Part shown: piece after piece, positions 43,120-52,153 of the stretch
Layout of the letters: each line of letters starts with the position of its first letter
How positions within the stretch are numbered: position 1 is the stretch's first letter
Assembly: GCF_014655955.1 (NCBI RefSeq)
Contig: NZ_BNBO01000031.1
Coordinates: 39,256 to 103,255 of the forward strand
Direction of reading: 5' to 3'
Length of the DNA stretch: 64,000 nucleotides
Source: Kitasatospora indigofera
GTDB taxonomy: Bacteria; Actinomycetota; Actinomycetes; Streptomycetales; Streptomycetaceae
Notes under the pieces: generated by a model
Seen by the model: only the letters and a program-made list of their open reading frames with translations
Told to the model about the DNA's origin: nothing
Databases searched by the model: none
Program-made: the position numbers and the translations under genes

Positions 43120-43259
43120 GGTGCGAGTCCTCCGAGGGGCGGGGCGGACGGGCCGGCGGGCCCTCCGTCCCAGTATGCGCAGTGCGCCGGACGGCCCAGC
43201 CGAGGCCCCTCCCCCGGGGGACATCGGCCGTGGTGCGGACGGACGCACCCGAATGTGGG

Positions 43260-43265
43260 TACGGT
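43260..43265 (+). promoter_or_regulatory. -10 box of the carboxypeptidase gene
   Basis: TACGGT, six bases before GTG 43272, with no Shine-Dalgarno between: leaderless-type promoter. Confidence 0.55.
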
Positions 43266-43271
43266 CTGCGA

Positions 43272-44534
43272 GTGCAAACACGCCGTCACCTCGCACGCCG
43301 GCTGGCCGCGCTGACCGCCGCCGCCTCGTTCTGCGCGGCTCCGGCCGCCGTCGCCGCACCGGGCGAGGACCCGCCGCCCCCGCCACCGGCGATCGGCGGC
43401 GAGCGGCTGGGTCTGCCCGGCGTCCAGATCTCCCCCTCGGCGGGCGCGCCCGCGCTGCCCGGGGACCTCACCGGCAAGTCCTGGATAGTGGCCGATGCCG
43501 CCTCCGGCGAGGTGCTGGCCGCGAACAACCCGCACCTGCGGCTGCCCCCGGCGAGCACCATGAAGATCCTCTTCGCCGACACCGTGCTGCCCAAGTTCGA
43601 CAAGGAGCAGGTGCACAAGGTGGCGCCCGAGGAGCTCACCGGCCTCGGCTCCGGGAGCAGCCTGGTGGGCATCAAGGAGGACCTGGACTACCGGGTCGAG
43701 GACCTCTGGCGGGGCGTCTTCCTCAGCTCCGGCAACGACGCCGTGCACGTGCTCTCCCACATGAACGGCGGGATCGCGACGACCGTCGCCGAGATGCAGG
43801 CCCGCGCCGAGGCGCTGCAGGCCCACGACACCCACGTGATCTCCCCCGACGGCTACGACCAGGACGGGCAGGTCTCCTCGGCCTACGACCTGACCCTGTT
43901 CGCCCGGGCCGGGCTGCGCAATCCCGACTTCCGCGCCTACTGCGCGACCCGGGACGCCCAGTTCCCCGGCATGTTCGACAAGAACACCGGGCAGCGCGGC
44001 AGCTTCGGGATCGCCAACACCGACCGGCTGCTCGGCAAGTACCCGGGCCTGATCGGGGTCAAGAACGGCTTCACCACCAACGCCGGCTCCACCTTCGTCG
44101 GCGCCGCCGAGCGCGGCGGCCGCACGCTGCTGGTGACGGTGATGCACCCGACCACGTACCAGAAGGTCTACGACGAGACGGCCGCCCTGCTCGACTGGGG
44201 GTTCGCCGCCGCCGACAAGGTCACCCCGGTCGGACAGCTGGTCGACGAGGTGCCGGCCGCCGGGGCGGGCCCGGAGCCGACCGCACCGGCCGCGAGCGGC
44301 GGGCAGAGCGGCGGCGACGGCGGGAGCGGGCCGGCCAAGGCGCTGGCACCGCCGGTGGCGCGGGCTCCGTCCTCGGAGGGGCCTGGCGCCGGACCGGCCG
44401 TGGCCCTCGGGGTGGCCACCGCGGCCCTGCTGCCGCTGCTGGCCTTCCTGGTGATCCGCCGCGCCCGCCGGGCCGAGGCCGCCGCCGCGGACCCCCGGTG
44501 GAGCGGACCGCCGCCCTTCGACCAGGAGGCCTGA
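43272..44534 (+). CDS. D-alanyl-D-alanine carboxypeptidase (PBP5-like, S11)
   Basis: 420 residues: signal peptide (RRLAALTAAASFCAAPAAVAA), S11 peptidase domain, a Pro/Ala/Gly linker and a C-terminal membrane helix (AVALGVATAALLPLLAFLVI) with a basic tail. Active-site motifs are S95-T-M-K98 and S153-G-N155; the third box reads K264-N-G266 where KTG is usual. It trims the pentapeptide of peptidoglycan outside the membrane. Promoter is leaderless-type. The KNG variant may change activity or beta-lactam binding. Confidence 0.87.
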   Translation: MQTRRHLARRLAALTAAASFCAAPAAVAAPGEDPPPPPPAIGGERLGLPGVQISPSAGAPALPGDLTGKSWIVADAASGEVLAANNPHLRLPPASTMKILFADTVLPKFDKEQVHKVAPEELTGLGSGSSLVGIKEDLDYRVEDLWRGVFLSSGNDAVHVLSHMNGGIATTVAEMQARAEALQAHDTHVISPDGYDQDGQVSSAYDLTLFARAGLRNPDFRAYCATRDAQFPGMFDKNTGQRGSFGIANTDRLLGKYPGLIGVKNGFTTNAGSTFVGAAERGGRTLLVTVMHPTTYQKVYDETAALLDWGFAAADKVTPVGQLVDEVPAAGAGPEPTAPAASGGQSGGDGGSGPAKALAPPVARAPSSEGPGAGPAVALGVATAALLPLLAFLVIRRARRAEAAAADPRWSGPPPFDQEA

Positions 44535-44586
44535 GCGGCGCCGGCGGGTCTCGTGGCGGGCCGCACGACAGGCAGTGGGGACGCGA

Positions 44587-44645
44587 GAAACGGAACAGCG
44601 GGCCCGGCAGGCTTCGGAAGCCTGCCGGGCCCGCTGTTCCGTTTC
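44587..44645. terminator. 28-bp terminator between converging genes
   Basis: A perfect 28-bp stem with a 3-nt loop CGG; arms 44587-44614 and 44618-44645, the left arm beginning GAAACGGAACAGCGGG. Longest hairpin in the window, serving the carboxypeptidase and methyltransferase genes. Confidence 0.9.
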
Positions 44646-44724
44646 GCCGTGCCGGGTTGTCGTTACTGGGTCGTCGCGCCGGGTCGGCAGCGCCGGTTCA
44701 TCCGGGCCGGTTTCGCGGCCGGGG

Positions 44725-45654
44725 TCAGTCCGTCCTGCGGTCGCGGGCGGCCTGCAGCCGTCGGCGGACGGCCCGGGTGGCCACCGGGGGCAGCAGGTCC
44801 AGGGCCAGCCGGCGCCCGACCGAGCGGGGCCTGGGCACCGGCCCGCGCGGGACGGCCCGGACGGGGGCGGGGCGGGCGGCCTCGGCCTCGGCCTCGGGGT
44901 CGGACGGGTTGATGCCGTTGCCGGACAGCCGCAGCACCTCGACGCCGGCCAGCGTGTCCCGGCAGAGGTCCCAGCCCTCGCCGGTCCAGTCGTGGCGGAG
45001 CAGCATCTCCTGGACCACGAGCGGGTCGCCCCAGGTGCCGTAGAACTTCTCGGGGCTGAGGCAGACCGGCCGCAGCCCGTGGCTGAAGACCGCCTCCCAG
45101 ACCGCGGCGGCCGTCCCCGGGGTGTGCGCGGAGCGGTAGTCGTCGAAGACCACCACGCCGTTCTTGCCCAGGGCCGCGCGGGCGACCTGGACGTCCCCGG
45201 CGACGTGCTCGTACAGGTGCGAGGCGTCGATGTGGACGAAGCGACAGCTCTCCGCGGTGATCCGGCCGTCCTGCAGCACCGAGGTGGGTGCCTGGACGAC
45301 GGTCGGGAGTTCCTCGTGGAAGGCCAGGTAGTTGGCCTCGAAGGCCTGTCGGGTCAGGGTCTTGCGGTACGACATGGACATCTCGTCGGCATTGGCCGCG
45401 TCGGGCGCGTCCGAGTCGAAGAGGTCACAGATCGTGAAGGACTCGCCCGCCTGCCGGTGCCGGCCGATCAGGATCGCGCTCCGGCCCAGGTAGGTTCCGA
45501 GTTCCAGCAGGTCACCGGTGGTGCCGGCGTCGGTCTGCCCGTCCAGGATCCTGGTGAAGAGCAGTTGGTCGACGGGCCAGAACCAGCCGGGGACGTCGTC
45601 CAGGCGCCGTGGGGTGGGGCGCACCGGATTCATGCTGTGGGGATCGGCGCTCAT
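44725..45654 (-). CDS. Class I SAM-dependent methyltransferase (Methyltransf_24-like)
   Basis: 309 residues. Rossmann motif I is LLELGTYLGRSAILIG (E-L-G-T-Y-x-G), followed by FTICDLFDSD, then RFVHIDASHLYEHVAGDV and VVVFDDYRSAHTPG, which supply an Asp/His site as in the O-methyltransferase-like Methyltransf_24 group often found near glycan genes. Basic/Pro-rich C-terminal tail. ATG 45654 is used; GTG directly before it is equally possible. Near glycosyltransferases, so a glycan or cell-wall substrate is plausible. Confidence 0.78.
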   Translation of the reverse strand: MSADPHSMNPVRPTPRRLDDVPGWFWPVDQLLFTRILDGQTDAGTTGDLLELGTYLGRSAILIGRHRQAGESFTICDLFDSDAPDAANADEMSMSYRKTLTRQAFEANYLAFHEELPTVVQAPTSVLQDGRITAESCRFVHIDASHLYEHVAGDVQVARAALGKNGVVVFDDYRSAHTPGTAAAVWEAVFSHGLRPVCLSPEKFYGTWGDPLVVQEMLLRHDWTGEGWDLCRDTLAGVEVLRLSGNGINPSDPEAEAEAARPAPVRAVPRGPVPRPRSVGRRLALDLLPPVATRAVRRRLQAARDRRTD

Positions 45655-45961
45655 CACGGGAATCTCCAGGTGACTGCGGTGAGCGGGGTGGCCGCTGCTG
45701 CCTGCTGACACTGAAGCGGGGTCGGCAGTGAGGTGTGAGCCTAGTCACTTGTTCGACGCAGTGCGAGAGATACGGGCGGCTCAGTTTTATTCCCCGCGGA
45801 GGCCCTTCGGCGGGCCCGGGAGACCGGTCCCGCGGGCGGCCCGGGAGGAGCCCGCGGGCGGCCGGGGCAGGGCACCGGAGCCGTCGGGGAGCCGCCCCGG
45901 TGACGTCAGGGGGCAGCCCCGGGCGCTCCCCGGAACCGCCCGGGAAGGGCCCGGGAAGGCC

Positions 45962-46903
45962 TCAGGCGGCCCCGCCGCCGGCCGCCGCCGCGTCCTCGTC
46001 CACGGCCTTCAGGGCCCGCCTGGCGTGCTCCCTGGCCCGCTCGCGGGCGGCCTCGGGGTCGGCCAGCGCCGTCCAGGAGACGCAGTACATCAGCAGCCGG
46101 CAGACGAAGTTGATCCACAGCAGCAGGGCCACCGGGACGCCGAAGGCCCCGTACAGGCTCTTGCCGGCCACCGAGCCCAGGTAGGAGGCGAGCAGCAGCT
46201 TGAGCAGCTCGAAGCCGACCCCGCCGATCAGCGCGCCCTCGACCAGGCTGCGCCGGCGCTGGCCGGTGATCCGGGGGAAGGGCGCCAGCAGGTAGGCGAA
46301 GAGCACCATGTCGGAGGCGACCGCGATCAGCAGGCCGACGGCGCTGAGCAGGTAGCCGCCGGGGCCGCTGCGGTCCAGTCCGAGCTGGTCGGCGATCTTC
46401 CCGGCGAGGGTGGTGCCGGCCGCGGAGGCGGCCAGCGAGAACAGGCTGACCAGCCCGAGGCCGAAGAGCACCAGGCAGTCCCAGGCCTTGCGCAGCACCG
46501 GGTTGGCGGTCTCCTCGGGCAGCAGCCAGACGTCCCGGATCGCGCCGCGCATGGTGTCGACCCAGCCGAGGCCGGAGAGCAGCAGCAGGATGCCGCTGAT
46601 CGCCCCGACCGTGCCGGCGTTGGCGACCAGCGAGTTCAGGTCGAGCGAGTCGGACAGGCCGGGCAGCTGGTCCTCGATGCGCTTCTGCAGCTCCTGGACC
46701 CGGCCCGGGGTGAGCGCGGCGACCGCGATCGCCAGGGCGACGGTGAGCAGCGGGAAGAGCGCGAGGAACCCGAAGAAGGTGATCGCGCCGGCCAGCCGGT
46801 TGCCCTTGGCGGCGGTGAAGTGCTCGTAGACGCGGTACGGGCGGCTGCGCAGCACCCGGGCCACGAGCGGGCCGACCACCGGGAGACGGGTGAGGAAATC
46901 CAC
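45962..46903 (-). CDS. YihY/BrkB family membrane protein
   Basis: 313 residues with about six helices. Diagnostic segments: YEHFTAAKGNRLAGAITFFGFLALFPLLT divided by the first helix, LLLSGLGWVDTMRGAIRDVW, ASYLGSVAGKSLYGAFGVPVALLLW. The family is sometimes misnamed ribonuclease BN; its real role is unclear, possibly transport or envelope. GTG 46903. Upstream 45712-45961 is GC-rich repeats without a gene. Confidence 0.88.
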   Translation of the reverse strand: MDFLTRLPVVGPLVARVLRSRPYRVYEHFTAAKGNRLAGAITFFGFLALFPLLTVALAIAVAALTPGRVQELQKRIEDQLPGLSDSLDLNSLVANAGTVGAISGILLLLSGLGWVDTMRGAIRDVWLLPEETANPVLRKAWDCLVLFGLGLVSLFSLAASAAGTTLAGKIADQLGLDRSGPGGYLLSAVGLLIAVASDMVLFAYLLAPFPRITGQRRRSLVEGALIGGVGFELLKLLLASYLGSVAGKSLYGAFGVPVALLLWINFVCRLLMYCVSWTALADPEAARERAREHARRALKAVDEDAAAAGGGAA

Positions 46904-46999
46904 GGCGGGGGCTACCTGTCTCGGGTCGGGGCGGCCGGAAGCGGGCGGCCGCGAGCGGCGGCTCGTCCCCGTTATACCGTCCGGGCCGCCCCGGGCGGC

Positions 47000-48004
47000 T
47001 CAGGCGCCCCGGGTGACCAGCCGGCGGGTCCGGGCGAGCGCCCGGACGGCCTGGTAGCCGGTGTAGCGGCCCTGGCTGAGCAGTTCGGTGCGGACGCCGT
47101 CCACGCCGGCGGGCGGCCGGTAGCCGGCCGGGCGGAGCCGGGCGCAGTGCTCGGCGGCGCGGCGGAAGAACTCCCGCCGGTCGCCGGGCGGGATCCGCCC
47201 GGCCCGGCTGACCACGGTGTTGAGGTGGTGCAGCATCCGCCCGTAGACCACCGGGCGCCAGCGGTCCAGGTCGGGGCGGCGGTCGAGGAAGGCGAAAACC
47301 AGGTCGTACTGGGCGAAGACGTCGAAGTGCTTGCGGCTCGGGGTGGCGAGGATGTTGCCGCCCTCCTGGCGCTGGCGGTAGTGGACGCCGACCCGGTCGA
47401 GCAGGGTGATCCGGCCGGCCGCGAGCAGCGCCGGGTAGGTCCACGGCGTGTCCTCGTAGTAGCCGGCCGGGAAGGTCAGGCCCTGCTCGGTGACGTAGTC
47501 CCGGCGGTAGGCCTTGTTCCAGACCACCTGCAGCAGTTCGAGCAGGTCGGGCCGCTCGTCCAGGTCGAAGACCTCGGGGCCGGGGCGGCCCGTCACGGCG
47601 GCGGAGGCGGCCCGGACGACCCGGCCGTCGGGGTGGCTGCGGGCGTAGTCGTAGACCAGCACGTCCGGGTCCTGGCAGTGGCGCAGCCGTGCCTCCACGG
47701 CCGCCAGCAGGCCGGGGGTGAAGGTGTCGTCGCTGTCGAGGAAGAGCACGTAGTCGCCGGTGGCCCGGTCGAGACCGGCGTTGCGGGCGCGGCCGAGCCC
47801 CACGTTCTCCGGCAGGTGCAGCACCCGCACCCGGTGGTCGCCCTCGGCCGTGGCGTCGAGGATCGCGCCGCAGCCGTCCGGGGAGCGGTCGTCCACCGCG
47901 ATCAGCTCGAAGTCCTCGAAGGACTGCGTGAGCACCGAGTCGAGGCACTCGGCCAGGTAGTCCTGCACCTGGTAGACGGGGACGATCACGCTGAAACGGG
48001 GCAT
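47000..48004 (-). CDS. GT2 family glycosyltransferase
   Basis: 334 residues. GT-A fold: FSVIVPVYQVQDYLAECLDSVLTQ, AVDDRSPDGCG (nucleotide-binding D), LGRARNAGLDRATGDYVLFLDSDD (DxD). The C-terminal half (YYEDTPWTYPALLAAG) resembles polymer-forming glycosyltransferases. Divergent from the GT2-TagF gene whose own GT2 domain is close in sequence (NVxxYLxECLDS.xxQxFEDFE), so this may be a diverged paralogue acting on the same wall polymer. 48005-48293 between them is GC-rich and carries both promoters. Confidence 0.87.
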   Translation of the reverse strand: MPRFSVIVPVYQVQDYLAECLDSVLTQSFEDFELIAVDDRSPDGCGAILDATAEGDHRVRVLHLPENVGLGRARNAGLDRATGDYVLFLDSDDTFTPGLLAAVEARLRHCQDPDVLVYDYARSHPDGRVVRAASAAVTGRPGPEVFDLDERPDLLELLQVVWNKAYRRDYVTEQGLTFPAGYYEDTPWTYPALLAAGRITLLDRVGVHYRQRQEGGNILATPSRKHFDVFAQYDLVFAFLDRRPDLDRWRPVVYGRMLHHLNTVVSRAGRIPPGDRREFFRRAAEHCARLRPAGYRPPAGVDGVRTELLSQGRYTGYQAVRALARTRRLVTRGA

Positions 48005-48293
48005 CCGGCCATCATTCCAAAGCGGGCGGGCGGGTGCGCGGGCGGGTGCGCGGGGGCCGGGGCCCCGCGACCGGTGCCGGGCGGGCGGCACGGGCGGGCG
48101 GGTGCCCGGGCCGGACGGGCCCCCCGGCGGGGCCCGCGGATGCCGCGCGGGGCCCGGGGCACCGGTGGGTCGGGCCACCGGGACCGCGGGGGCCGGACGG
48201 TAGGATCGGGGCACGTGTGCAGCCAGAACAGCCTGTGACCAGCTCCCTCCAGCCGGTCGGGCCCCGTCCCCAATCGAAAGGCCCGCGTAGCCG

Positions 48294-51200
48294 ATGGCTC
48301 CCCGCCTCTCCATCGTCGTCCCGATCTACAACGTCGAGCGCTACCTCGTGGAATGTCTCGACTCGATCGCCGCCCAGACCTTCGAGGACTTCGAGGTCGT
48401 CATGGTCGACGACGGTTCCAAGGACGGCAGCGCGGCCCTGGCCAAGGCCTACGCGGCCAAGGACCCGCGGTTCCGGCTGGTCCAGCAGGTGAACAAGGGC
48501 CTCGGCGCGGCCCGCAACACCGGCATCCGGAACCTGACCGAGGGCACCGAGTTCCTCTGCTTCGTCGACAGCGACGACTCGATGCCGCCGAGCGCGTACG
48601 AGCTGATGATCAACACGCTCGACGAGACCGGCTCCGACTTCGTCACCGGCAACGTCCTGCGGTTCCGGGCGGTGGGCTACTACCAGTCCAACGGCCACGT
48701 GAAGCCGTTCAAGGAGACCCGCCTCAAGACGCACATCACCGAGATCCCGGCGCTGGTCACCGACCGCACCGCGTGGAACAAGGTGTACCGGCGCTCGTTC
48801 TTCGACGCGGCCGGCATCCTCTACCCCGAGGGCATCCTGTACGAGGACGCCCCGGTCAGCGTGCCGCACCACTACCTCGCCCGCAGCGTGGACGTGCTCT
48901 CCGAGCCGATCTACCACTGGCGCGAGCGCGAGGTCGGCGAGATGTCGATCACCCAGATGCGCACCAACCCCAAGGGGCTGGTCGACCGCGTGAAGTCGGT
49001 CGAGCTGGTCCGCGCCTGGCTCCAGGAGCAGACCGAGCCGCGCTTCGCCGCGTACCTGCGCTCCTACGACGAGAACACCCTCGTCGAGGAGATCCCGATG
49101 TTCTTCTGGTCGGTCGTCGACGGCGACCGCGAGTACCGCGACGCCTACCGCACCAGCGTCAGCCGCCTGCTGCGGGCGATCGGCCCGGAGAAGGTCCGCA
49201 AGCTGCGGGCGCCGCTGCGGCTGAAGTACCACCTCACCCTCCAGGGCCGGATCGACGAGTTCGTCGAGCAGATGAAGTTCGAGGGGAAGAGCAACGGCGC
49301 CGCCCCCGCCCGCGGGGTGCTGCGCCCGTACGCCGACTACCCGTTCCTGAGGGGCGGGCGCAAGAGCGTGCCCGCCGACGTGCTGCGGCTGGAGAACTCG
49401 CTGGTCATGCGCAGCCGGCTGTACGAGTCGGACTGGGTCGACGGCAAGCTCCAGCTCACCGGGCACGCCTACCCGGAGCACCTGGGCGCCGAGAACAAGC
49501 ACGACATGGTCAAGGTGCTGGTGCTGCGCGAGGTCAAGGGCCGCCGGGTGCTCGCCGTGCAGACCCGGACCCAGTACAGCCCCGAGGCCACCGCCAGCTC
49601 CCCGCACGACCTGTACAGCTGCGACTGGGGCGGTTTCACCGCCTCCATCGACCCGAAGCGGCTCAAGCACCGCGGCCGGTGGAAGGACGGCAACTGGCGG
49701 GTGCTGGTGGCCGGCGCGGGCAAGGGCGGCGTCTACAAGGGCCGGATCTCGGCCGGCTGGAGCGACAGCGCCGCCTTCCTGCCGGCGCACTGGGTCGAGC
49801 AGGACGTCCGGGTCGTGCCGTGGGTCCGGGACAACCACGTCTACCTGCGGGTGGAGAACATCCGGGCCCGGGTCACCGGCCTGGCCTCGGCCGGCGGTCA
49901 GATCGAGGTCACCGGCTCCGCGCGCTCCGGCCCGGACCTGGCCGGCGCCCAGCTGCGGCTGACCCACGTCGAGTCGGACCGCACGCTGACCTTCCCGCTG
50001 GAGCTCGGCGTGCCGGCCGGCACCACCCAGCCGTTCACGGCGGCCTTCCCGGTCGCCGAGCTGACCGAGGTCCGCGAGGGCTGGGCCGCGCTGGACCCGC
50101 TCGCCGAGGAGCGCACCCGGGACCGCTGGGACACCGCGCTGCTGCTCACCGACGGCAGCACCGTCCCGATCGCGCTGGACGACCGGAACGCCCCCGCCCC
50201 GCTGGACGTCGCGCTGAACCCCGGCGCGGCTCCGCAGCTGCGCCGCTCGCTGTTCTCGAAGCCCTCGCCGACCGGCTTCCTCCAGCTCTGCGACCAGATC
50301 CTGCAGCCCGTGGTGGAGACCATCGCCCCCCGCGGCGAGGACGGCTTCCTGCTCAGCGGCAGCTTCGCGCTGCCCGGCACGCACCACTACGAGCTGGTGG
50401 TCCGCCACCACTGGCGCGAGGAGGAGCACAGCTACCCGGTCGAGATCGCCGAGGGCCGGTTCGTGGCGGCCCTGCCGACCGTGCCGACCGCCTCGTTCGC
50501 CGGCCGCGTGCCGCTCGCCCAGGGGACCTGGGAGGTGTTCTTCCGCCCGGCCGGCGCCCCCGTGGAGTCGAGCTGGCCGCAGGCCCTGGTCGCCTCCGGG
50601 TGCTGGGACACGCTGCCGGTGGAGGTGGACTCCCGGGGCAAGCGGATCGGGCTGGAGCGCCGCGAGTACGACCGGCTCTCGCTGGAGTCGCACTCCGTGC
50701 TGCTGCCCGAGGAGCGCAGCGGGTACCGGCAGCGCCAGGAGCGCCGGGTCGACTACCCGGCCGCCCAGCAGCGTCCGCTGCGGGACTCCGTGCTCTACCA
50801 CGTCGCGGCCGGCGGCCAGTACTCGGACTCGCCGCGGGCGATCCACGAGGAGCTGGTGCGCCGGGAGCTCCCGCTGGAGCACGTCTGGGGCGTCGACGAC
50901 ATGCAGGCCGAGCTGCCGCAGACCGCCCGGGCCCTGCGCCAGTGGAGCCCGGAGTGGTTCGAGGCGCTGGCGACCTCGAAGTACATCGTGTCCAGCGGTC
51001 ACCTGCCGGACTTCTTCACCCGGCGGGCCGGCCAGGTGATACTGCAGACCTGGACGGGCACCCCGCTCAAGCAGATCGGGCACGACTTCGAGAAGATCTG
51101 GTTCACCGACTCCAACTACCTCCAGCAGCTCGACCGCGAGGTCGCGCAGTGGAGCCTGCTGGTCTCGGGCAACCGCTTCTCGACCCCGGTGCTGCGCCGG

Positions 51201-51860
51201 GCGCTGGCCTTCGAGGGCGAGATCCTGGAGACGGGCGCGCCGCGCAACGACATCCTGCACGCGCCGGACCGGGAGAAGAACGCCGACCGGGTCCGCGAGC
51301 AGCTGGGCCTGCCGCAGGGCAAGAAGGTGGTGCTCTACGCGCCGACCTTCCGGGAGGACCGCAAGCGTCCCAACGGCGGCTACCAGCTCGACCTGCGGCT
51401 CGACCTGGAGACGGCGAAGGCCGCGCTGGGCGAGGACCAGGTGCTGCTGGTGCGCGGCCACCACCTGATGTGCGGCCAGATCCCGGGCGCCGGCAACGGC
51501 TACATCTGGGACGTCGGCAGCTACCCCGACATGGCCGACCTGCTGCTGATCGCGGACGTCCTGGTCACCGACTACTCGTCGACGCTCTTCGATTTCGCCG
51601 GAACCGGCCGGCCGATCCTGTTCTTCGTGCACGACCTGGAGCACTACCGCGACAATCTGCGCGGTTTCAGCCTCGACCTGGAGGCGGAGGCGCCCGGCCC
51701 GCTGCTGGCCACCTCGGCGGAGCTGGTCACCGCCCTGGGCCGGGTGGACGAGATCGCGGCCGAGCACGCGGACCGCTACGCGGCGTTCCGCGAGGCGTAC
51801 TGCGAGCTGGACGACGGCCAGGCCGCGGCACGGGTCGTGGACGCCCTGCTCGACCGGTAG
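48294..51860 (+). CDS. Bifunctional GT2 - TagF-like glycerophosphotransferase
   Basis: 1188 residues. Residues 1-330 are a GT2 domain (LSIVVPIYNVERYLVECLDS, VDDGSKDGS, LGAARNTGIR, FVDSDDSMPP). The middle (about 330-790) is beta-rich with no motif. The C-terminus (about 800-1185) is a CDP-glycerol polymerase of the TagF type: SPRAIHEEL, YIVSSGHLPDFF, LLVSGNRFSTPVL, VVLYAPTFRED, VLLVRGHHLM, DVLVTDYSSTLFDF. Likely makes or extends a poly(polyol-phosphate) wall polymer at the inner membrane. Position 921 is Thr (QTWTGTPLK) where TagF and the paralogue next door have His. Confidence 0.86.
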   Translation: MAPRLSIVVPIYNVERYLVECLDSIAAQTFEDFEVVMVDDGSKDGSAALAKAYAAKDPRFRLVQQVNKGLGAARNTGIRNLTEGTEFLCFVDSDDSMPPSAYELMINTLDETGSDFVTGNVLRFRAVGYYQSNGHVKPFKETRLKTHITEIPALVTDRTAWNKVYRRSFFDAAGILYPEGILYEDAPVSVPHHYLARSVDVLSEPIYHWREREVGEMSITQMRTNPKGLVDRVKSVELVRAWLQEQTEPRFAAYLRSYDENTLVEEIPMFFWSVVDGDREYRDAYRTSVSRLLRAIGPEKVRKLRAPLRLKYHLTLQGRIDEFVEQMKFEGKSNGAAPARGVLRPYADYPFLRGGRKSVPADVLRLENSLVMRSRLYESDWVDGKLQLTGHAYPEHLGAENKHDMVKVLVLREVKGRRVLAVQTRTQYSPEATASSPHDLYSCDWGGFTASIDPKRLKHRGRWKDGNWRVLVAGAGKGGVYKGRISAGWSDSAAFLPAHWVEQDVRVVPWVRDNHVYLRVENIRARVTGLASAGGQIEVTGSARSGPDLAGAQLRLTHVESDRTLTFPLELGVPAGTTQPFTAAFPVAELTEVREGWAALDPLAEERTRDRWDTALLLTDGSTVPIALDDRNAPAPLDVALNPGAAPQLRRSLFSKPSPTGFLQLCDQILQPVVETIAPRGEDGFLLSGSFALPGTHHYELVVRHHWREEEHSYPVEIAEGRFVAALPTVPTASFAGRVPLAQGTWEVFFRPAGAPVESSWPQALVASGCWDTLPVEVDSRGKRIGLERREYDRLSLESHSVLLPEERSGYRQRQERRVDYPAAQQRPLRDSVLYHVAAGGQYSDSPRAIHEELVRRELPLEHVWGVDDMQAELPQTARALRQWSPEWFEALATSKYIVSSGHLPDFFTRRAGQVILQTWTGTPLKQIGHDFEKIWFTDSNYLQQLDREVAQWSLLVSGNRFSTPVLRRALAFEGEILETGAPRNDILHAPDREKNADRVREQLGLPQGKKVVLYAPTFREDRKRPNGGYQLDLRLDLETAKAALGEDQVLLVRGHHLMCGQIPGAGNGYIWDVGSYPDMADLLLIADVLVTDYSSTLFDFAGTGRPILFFVHDLEHYRDNLRGFSLDLEAEAPGPLLATSAELVTALGRVDEIAAEHADRYAAFREAYCELDDGQAAARVVDALLDR

Positions 51861-51880
51861 GCCCCCCGCAGCAGCACCCG

Positions 51881-51917
51881 GCGGCGTCCGGCGCGATTCC
51901 CGCGCCGGGCGCCGCCT
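51881..51917. terminator. Terminator after the GT2-TagF gene
   Basis: GGCGGCGTCCGGCGCG and CGCGCCGGGCGCCGCC pair over 16 bp with one G.T, loop ATTCC, 21 bp after the stop. Confidence 0.7.
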
Positions 51918-52008
51918 TCGTGCTCCCCCGGAGCGGCCGGCGCATTTCCCGGCCGTCGAACTCATGTTTCGTTGACGAATTTCACAGCAGAGTCACAGCC
52001 TTCAGCAA

Positions 52009-52038
52009 TTGACCAGGGATGCCTTCCCGGGTTGTGAT
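52009..52038 (+). promoter_or_regulatory. Promoter of the second TagF-like gene
   Basis: -35 TTGACC (52009-52014), 18-bp spacer, then TGTGAT as -10 in a locally AT-richer stretch, about 115 bp before the start. The -10 is imperfect. Confidence 0.45.
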
Positions 52039-52153
52039 ATCGGTTCGGCCCACCCCCCCTGTCGCACTCCGTGCGGCTCGGGCCCGCTCCCCCCGGCGCG
52101 GTGGGCCCGCCGACCGCCGTCATGGCCGGTCCACCGCCATGAAGGGCCCTCGT

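Noticed and set aside
48012..51965. Antisense open frame of about 1,300 codons across the GT2-TagF gene
   Set aside because: Same artefact: biased antisense translation with no recognisable domain.
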